From assembly GCA_021414045.1 (NCBI GenBank), contig JAIOPF010000226.1, positions 1-10,392 on the forward strand: a stretch of DNA of 10,392 bases. Direction: 5' to 3'. The translations under genes were made by a program, and so were the position numbers. The notes beneath the pieces are model-generated. The model was not told the DNA's origin. It saw nothing but the letters and a program-made list of their open reading frames with translations, and made no database searches. The stretch is from Deltaproteobacteria bacterium. Its GTDB lineage: Bacteria > UBA10199 > DSSB01. Shown one piece after another: positions 6,569 through 10,392 of the stretch. How positions within the stretch are numbered: position 1 is the first letter of the stretch; each line of letters begins with the position of its first letter.

Positions 6569-7300
6569 TTAGGCCACGGCCTCGCCGTCGGTTTTAGGAG
6601 CCTCCGGGGTGGGTTCCGGGGCCTTGGGCGCTTCCTGCGCCTTCAAACGTTTTTCGAATTCGGGATCGGCGCTGCGGACGAGCAGGATGGCGTTTTCGCC
6701 GCCCGGCACCGCGCCGTTCAGGACCAACAAATTGCGCTCGGCATCCACTCTCAGGATCTTCAGGTTGCGCACGGTGACTTGGTCGTCGCCCATGTGCCCC
6801 GGCAGTTTCATCAACTTAAAAACCTTGCCGGGATAGGTGCGCTGACCGATGGAACCGGTGGAACGGTGAAAAGTCGAACCATGGCTCTGAGGGCCGCCGG
6901 CTTTGTGATGGCGCTTGATGACGCCTTGAAAGCCCTTTCCCTTGGAGACACCGGTCACATCGACGCGATCCCCGACTTGGAAAGCCGAAACCTTGAGTTG
7001 CTGCCCCACCTGGAAGCCGCCGGCATCGCCGATGCGGATTTCCTTGAGGTGACGGAAGGCGCGAAGCTTCTTCTTTTCGAAGTGGCCGCGCATCGCGCGG
7101 TTGACCCGTCGGAACTCGAGCTCGCCGAAGCCAATCTGCAAGGCATTGTAGCCGTCGCTGGCGTCGTTCTTCACTTGAGTGACCGTGCAGGGTCCCACTT
7201 GCAGGACGGTGGCGCCGTAGTAATCGCCGCCGTCAGCGAAGATCTGGGTCATCGCGATTTTTTTCCCGATCAAACCGGGCTTAATCGTTTTCTTGCTCAT
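6569..7300 (-). CDS. rplC: 50S ribosomal protein L3 with C-terminal extension
   Basis: L3 is an assembly initiator whose central loop reaches toward the peptidyl-transferase centre. The protein has 243 residues, about 34 more than E. coli L3. The core is standard: [15 protein letters not shown] at 7-21, [17 protein letters not shown] at 115-131, and GSIGQ at 149-153. Q153 matches the glutamine methylated by PrmB in E. coli. [15 protein letters not shown] and [11 protein letters not shown] complete the core near residue 208. The surplus is a tail of about 30 residues rich in Pro, Ala, Glu and Lys, which looks disordered. Start is ATG, overlapping the rpsJ stop as ATGA (4 bases), a sign of translational coupling. 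Stop is TAA. Confidence 0.97.
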   Translation of the reverse strand: MSKKTIKPGLIGKKIAMTQIFADGGDYYGATVLQVGPCTVTQVKNDASDGYNALQIGFGELEFRRVNRAMRGHFEKKKLRAFRHLKEIRIGDAGGFQVGQQLKVSAFQVGDRVDVTGVSKGKGFQGVIKRHHKAGGPQSHGSTFHRSTGSIGQRTYPGKVFKLMKLPGHMGDDQVTVRNLKILRVDAERNLLVLNGAVPGGENAILLVRSADPEFEKRLKAQEAPKAPEPTPEAPKTDGEAVA

Positions 7301-7620
7301 ACCATTTTAATCTCAACCTCGACGCCAGCCGAGAGATCGAGGCGCATGAGGGCATCGATGGTCTGCTGGGTCGGTTCGAGAATATCCAAAAGACGTTTAT
7401 GGGTCCGAATCTCGAATTGCTCGCGAGACTTCTTGTCGACGTGAGGAGAACGAAGCACGGTGTAGCGCTCGATCTTCGTCGGCAGTGGCACCGGACCCGC
7501 GATGCGGGCGCCGGTTCGTTTCGCGGTCTCGACGATTTCGGAAGCCGACTGGTCCAACAACTTGTGGTCGAAGGCTTTCAGTCGAATGCGAATTTTTTGT
7601 CCTGGTGTTTCTTCAGCCAT
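7297..7620 (-). CDS. rpsJ: 30S ribosomal protein S10 (NusE)
   Basis: S10 is in the 30S head. Separately from the ribosome it acts as NusE, binding NusB and NusG in antitermination and in transcription-translation coupling. The protein has 107 residues against 103 in E. coli. [31 protein letters not shown] covers residues 8-38, and the long loop [31 protein letters not shown] spans 46-76, including the family signature. Start is ATG. The nearest ribosome binding site, GGAG, is 12 bases upstream, rather far, and lies in the end of the tandem repeat unit. The stop TGA overlaps the rplC start by 4 bases. In E. coli this is the first gene of the S10 operon and follows a regulated leader; here the repeats occupy that position. 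Confidence 0.98.
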   Translation of the reverse strand: MAEETPGQKIRIRLKAFDHKLLDQSASEIVETAKRTGARIAGPVPLPTKIERYTVLRSPHVDKKSREQFEIRTHKRLLDILEPTQQTIDALMRLDLSAGVEVEIKMV

Positions 7621-7630
7621 AGTCTATTTT

Positions 7631-7750
7631 CACTCCGCAAATTCTGTGAATTTGCTACGCGGTTGGGCTAAGCCCAACCTTGTCCTTCTTCACTCCGCAA
7701 ATTCTTCGAATTTGCTACGCGGCCGGGCTAAGCCCGCCCTTGTCCTTCTC
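7631..7750. repeat. Two 60-base tandem repeats, each with two hairpins, between tuf and rpsJ
   Basis: Copy 1 is 7631-7690 and copy 2 is 7691-7750; they align without gaps and match at 53 of 60 positions. Each unit holds two inverted repeats. The first is GCAAATTC-NNN-GAATTTGC (7637-7655 and 7697-7715), with identical stems and a loop changed from TGT to TTC. The second is GGTTGGGCTAAGCCCAACC (7661-7679), perfect; its counterpart at 7721-7739 has one T-A pair replaced by C-G and one neighbouring pair broken to C-C. Six of the seven differences fall in the hairpins. No coding sequence and no terminator U-run is visible. It may be a dispersed extragenic repeat family or a functional mRNA leader. 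Confidence 0.9.
7633..7636 (-). promoter_or_regulatory. Likely rpsJ Shine-Dalgarno, inside the repeat unit
   Basis: GGAG on the mRNA strand lies 12 bases before the rpsJ ATG at 7618-7620. It begins directly after the stem formed by 7637-7655. No closer match is seen. The two G at 7636 and 7635 could pair with the C at 7662 and 7661 and so extend the stem, partly hiding the site, although those C also belong to the second hairpin. Confidence 0.5.
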
Positions 7751-7756
7751 TACTTA

Positions 7757-8947
7757 TTACTCAATAATCTCCGTGCAGACGCCGGCTCCGACGGTACGAC
7801 CGCCTTCGCGGATGGCGAATCGCATCTCTTTTTCCAAGGCAACAGGCGTGATCAGCTCGACCGTGATCGTCACGTTGTCGCCGGGCATCACCATCTCCAC
7901 GCCCTCGGGCAATTCCACGATTCCCGTCACGTCCGTCGTTCTTACGTAAAACTGCGGACGATATCCCTTGAAGAACGGCGTATGTCGGCCGCCCTCTTCC
8001 TTGCTCAAAACGTAAACCTCAGCCTTGAACTTCTTGTGCGGAGTGATCGAACCCGGCTTCGCCAAAACTTGCCCGCGCTCGACGTCTTCCTTCTTCGTGC
8101 CGCGCAGCAAGGCTCCGATATTGTCGCCGGCGCGACCTTCGTCCAACAGCTTGCGGAACATCTCGACGCCCGTGATAACCGTCTTCTGCGTCGGCTTGAA
8201 CCCGACGATCTCGATTTCTTCGCCAACCTTCACGATTCCGCGGTCGATACGACCGGTGACGACCGTTCCACGACCCGAGATCGAGAACACGTCTTCGATC
8301 GGCATCAAGAAGGGCTTGTCGATCGGACGTTCCGGTTGAGGAATGTAAGCGTCGATCGCTTCCATCAACTTCATGATCGCGCCTTCGCCCATCTCGCCCT
8401 TGTCACCCTCCAGGGCTTTCAGCGCCGAACCCTTGATGATCGGGGTCTTGTCGCCGGGAAACTTGTACTTGGAGAGCAATTCGCGAACTTCCAACTCGAC
8501 CAGGTCCAACAACTCGGCGTCATCGACCATGTCGCACTTATTCATGAACACCACGATGTAGGGAACGCCGACCTGGCGGGCCAACAGGATGTGCTCGCGG
8601 GTCTGAGGCATGGGGCCGTCCGCCGCCGAAACCACCAAGATCGCTCCGTCCATCTGCGCCGCACCGGTGATCATGTTCTTGACGTAGTCCGCGTGGCCCG
8701 GGCAGTCGACATGGGCATAATGCCGGTTCGCCGTCTCGTACTCCACGTGAGCCGTCGCGATGGTAATACCGCGCTCCCGCTCTTCAGGCGCCTTATCGAT
8801 CTGGTCATAGGCCATGAACTTCGCCCCGCCCTTTTCCGCCAACACCTTCGTGATCGCAGCCGTCAAGGTCGTCTTGCCATGATCGACGTGCCCGATCGTC
8901 CCAACGTTCACGTGAGGCTTATTTCGCTCAAATTTCTCTTTCGACAT
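7757..8947 (-). CDS. tuf: Translation elongation factor Tu
   Basis: EF-Tu is the GTPase that delivers aminoacyl-tRNA to the ribosomal A site. The protein is complete at 396 residues. GTP-binding motifs are all present: GHVDHGKT at 19-26, the switch I threonine T62 in [14 protein letters not shown] at 81-85 with the catalytic His85, NKCD at 136-139 and SAL at 174-176. Domain II begins near residue 205 and contains [14 protein letters not shown]; domain III ends [11 protein letters not shown]. Start is ATG with a perfect AGGAGG site 4 bases upstream, consistent with very high expression. The stop is doubled, TAA TAA. It lies 14 bases after fusA and 136 bases before rpsJ. Whether the genome carries a second tuf copy cannot be seen. 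Confidence 0.99.
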   Translation of the reverse strand: MSKEKFERNKPHVNVGTIGHVDHGKTTLTAAITKVLAEKGGAKFMAYDQIDKAPEERERGITIATAHVEYETANRHYAHVDCPGHADYVKNMITGAAQMDGAILVVSAADGPMPQTREHILLARQVGVPYIVVFMNKCDMVDDAELLDLVELEVRELLSKYKFPGDKTPIIKGSALKALEGDKGEMGEGAIMKLMEAIDAYIPQPERPIDKPFLMPIEDVFSISGRGTVVTGRIDRGIVKVGEEIEIVGFKPTQKTVITGVEMFRKLLDEGRAGDNIGALLRGTKKEDVERGQVLAKPGSITPHKKFKAEVYVLSKEEGGRHTPFFKGYRPQFYVRTTDVTGIVELPEGVEMVMPGDNVTITVELITPVALEKEMRFAIREGGRTVGAGVCTEIIE

Positions 8948-8951
8948 AGTT

Positions 8952-8957
8952 CCTCCT
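8952..8957 (-). promoter_or_regulatory. Perfect Shine-Dalgarno of tuf
   Basis: AGGAGG on the mRNA strand is 4 bases from the tuf ATG and is the full anti-16S consensus. It fills most of the 14-base fusA-tuf gap. Confidence 0.85.
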
Positions 8958-8961
8958 AAAA

Positions 8962-10392
8962 TTATCTACCTTGCGACTTAGCGATAATCTCTTCGCCGAT
9001 ATTCTTCGGCACGGCCTCGTAATGGCCAAATTGCATCGTAAAAGTGGCTCGACCCTGTGTCTGTGAACGCAGGTCGGTCGAATAACCAAACATATTCGCC
9101 AAGGGCACTTGCGCCTTAATCACATAGGATCCGGCGCGCGATTCGGTGTGCATAATACGACCACGGCGAGAATTCAGGTCACCCGTCACCGAACCCATGA
9201 AATCTTCCGGAACCACCACTTCAACGTCCATGATGGGCTCGAGCAGAGTCGGCGAGGCTTTGCGGGCCGCCTCTTTCACGCATATGGACCCGGCGATCTT
9301 AAAAGCAATCTCCGAAGAATCGACGTCATGGAAAGACCCGTCATAAAGCGCGACCCTGATGTCCACCAAGGGATATCCGGACAAAACGCCGCCCTCGAGA
9401 GCCTCTTGAACACCTTTGCGCACCGCCGGAATGAATTCCTTCGGAATCACGCCTCCGACGATCTCGTCGACAAACTCAAAACCCTTTCCACGCTCTTGCG
9501 GTTCGACCCGCAAAAAGACATGGCCATATTGACCCCGACCGCCGGTTTGACGAATAAACTTCGTCTCGGCATCGGCATTGGCCTGGATCGACTCGCGGTA
9601 GGCCACCTGGGGACGCCCAACGTTCGCATCGACCTTGAACTCGCGCATCAGCCGATCAACGATGATCTCGAGGTGCAACTCGCCCATTCCCGCAATGATC
9701 GTCTGACCCGTCTCTTCATCGGTCTTCACCTTGAAAGAAGGATCTTCTTGCGCCAGCTTTTGCAGGGACACTCCCAACTTATCTTGGTCAGCCTTGGTTT
9801 TGGGCTCGATGGCGACACTGATCACGGGCTCAGGAAATTCGATCGACTCAAGCAGGATGGGCTTCGACTCGTCGCAAAGCGTGTCACCGGTCGTCGTATA
9901 CTTCAACCCAACCGCGGCGGCGATGTCACCCGCGCCGATTTCCTTGATCTCTTCCCGCTGATTGGCATGCATACGGAGAATGCGGCCAATGCGCTCCTTT
10001 TTATCCTTCGTCGAATTATAGACGTAGGAACCAGCATCGAGATGGCCGGAGTAAACCCGAAAATAAGTCAGGTGACCAACAAAAGGATCGGTCATGATCT
10101 TGAACGCCAGAGCCGCAAAGGGCTGTTTTTCTTCGGGAGGACGTTTCTCGACCACATCCGGCTTGCGCGGGACAATTCCCTCAATCGGGGGGATATCGAG
10201 CGGGCTCGGCAGATAATCAACAACGGCATCGAGCAATTGCTGGATCCCCTTGTTCTTGAAGGCAGCTCCGCAGAAAACCGGGGTCACCTTCATCTTGACG
10301 GTGGCGATACGCGCCGCATGCCTCAACTCTTCCAAGCTCAACTCTTGGCCACCAAGATACTTTTCAGTGAGAGCCTCGTCGTGCTCCACGAC
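8962..10392 (-). CDS. fusA: Translation elongation factor G, N-terminus beyond window edge
   Basis: EF-G is the GTPase that drives translocation and, with RRF, ribosome recycling. The reading frame is open to the window edge and gives 476 residues; roughly the first 215-220 of about 690 are missing, including the P-loop and the other early GTPase motifs. The visible part starts at [15 protein letters not shown], inside the G domain. The G5-type motif CGAAFKNKG follows about 40 residues in, then domain II ([25 protein letters not shown]), domain III ([14 protein letters not shown]), domain IV with its tip at SFHDVDSSE (about residue 355 of the fragment) and domain V ([19 protein letters not shown]). 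All look canonical. A GTG near the edge is not a real start. Stop is TAA. rpsG and rpsL are expected upstream, outside the window. Confidence 0.98.
   Translation of the reverse strand, partial: VVEHDEALTEKYLGGQELSLEELRHAARIATVKMKVTPVFCGAAFKNKGIQQLLDAVVDYLPSPLDIPPIEGIVPRKPDVVEKRPPEEKQPFAALAFKIMTDPFVGHLTYFRVYSGHLDAGSYVYNSTKDKKERIGRILRMHANQREEIKEIGAGDIAAAVGLKYTTTGDTLCDESKPILLESIEFPEPVISVAIEPKTKADQDKLGVSLQKLAQEDPSFKVKTDEETGQTIIAGMGELHLEIIVDRLMREFKVDANVGRPQVAYRESIQANADAETKFIRQTGGRGQYGHVFLRVEPQERGKGFEFVDEIVGGVIPKEFIPAVRKGVQEALEGGVLSGYPLVDIRVALYDGSFHDVDSSEIAFKIAGSICVKEAARKASPTLLEPIMDVEVVVPEDFMGSVTGDLNSRRGRIMHTESRAGSYVIKAQVPLANMFGYSTDLRSQTQGRATFTMQFGHYEAVPKNIGEEIIAKSQGR

Noticed and set aside
6569..6660. 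Frameshift or read-through at the end of rplC
   Set aside because: The extra L3 residues are in frame with clean codons and end in a TAA directly before the rplD ribosome binding site, so it is a natural tail.
7631..7750. CRISPR-like repeat structure
   Set aside because: There are only two directly abutting 60-base copies with no spacers between them and no cas genes nearby, so it is a tandem repeat.
7502..8959. A 485-codon open frame on the plus strand opposite tuf and rpsJ
   Set aside because: It is the antisense shadow of tuf, a highly biased conserved gene. The translation resembles no family and is rich in Arg, His, Leu and Asp, as expected from reverse reading of biased codons.
10387..10389. 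GTG as a start for the EF-G reading frame
   Set aside because: The frame is open to the window edge and the sequence there corresponds to the interior of the EF-G G domain, so this is an internal valine codon of a gene cut by the window.

Overview
The window is a contiguous stretch of the bacterial str-S10-spc translation gene cluster, all on the minus strand. In transcription order (high to low coordinate) it reads fusA (5' end cut off by the window edge), tuf, rpsJ, rplC, rplD, rplW, rplB, rpsS, rplV, rpsC, rplP, rpmC, rpsQ, rplN, rplX, rplE, rpsN, rpsH, rplF (3' end cut off). This is the classical bacterial gene order with nothing missing and no foreign gene inserted. No RNA gene, CRISPR array, insertion sequence or phage gene was seen.

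Organism: certainly a bacterium, moderately GC-rich by eye. S14 is the short zinc-ribbon type. EF-Tu and the ribosomal proteins look most like those of lineages formerly called Deltaproteobacteria, but this is an impression from residue patterns and cannot be settled without a phylogeny.

Layout: 8962-10392 and 7757-8947 hold the str-type elongation factors EF-G and EF-Tu. The 136-base spacer 7621-7756 carries two 60-base tandem repeats, each containing two hairpins, directly in front of rpsJ. From 7620 to 2469 the S10-operon genes rpsJ to rpsQ are packed with gaps of 2-25 bases or short overlaps (4 bases rpsJ/rplC, 14 bases rplP/rpmC); the one larger gap is 76 bases between rplB and rpsS. The spc genes follow from 2465: rplN, rplX, a 55-base spacer with a hairpin, rplE, a 145-base hairpin-rich spacer, rpsN, rpsH and rplF.

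Function: the proteins build the 30S head (S3, S10, S14, S19) and body (S8, S17), the 50S peptidyl-transferase and tunnel environment (L2, L3, L4, L22, L23, L16, L29, L24), the central protuberance (L5) and the factor-binding side (L6, L14). EF-Tu and EF-G drive the elongation cycle. Tight spacing and a lack of recognisable terminators suggest co-transcription, possibly through from fusA to rplF. The coding content is ordinary. What deserves a second look is the three structured spacers, above all the duplicated hairpin unit in front of rpsJ.
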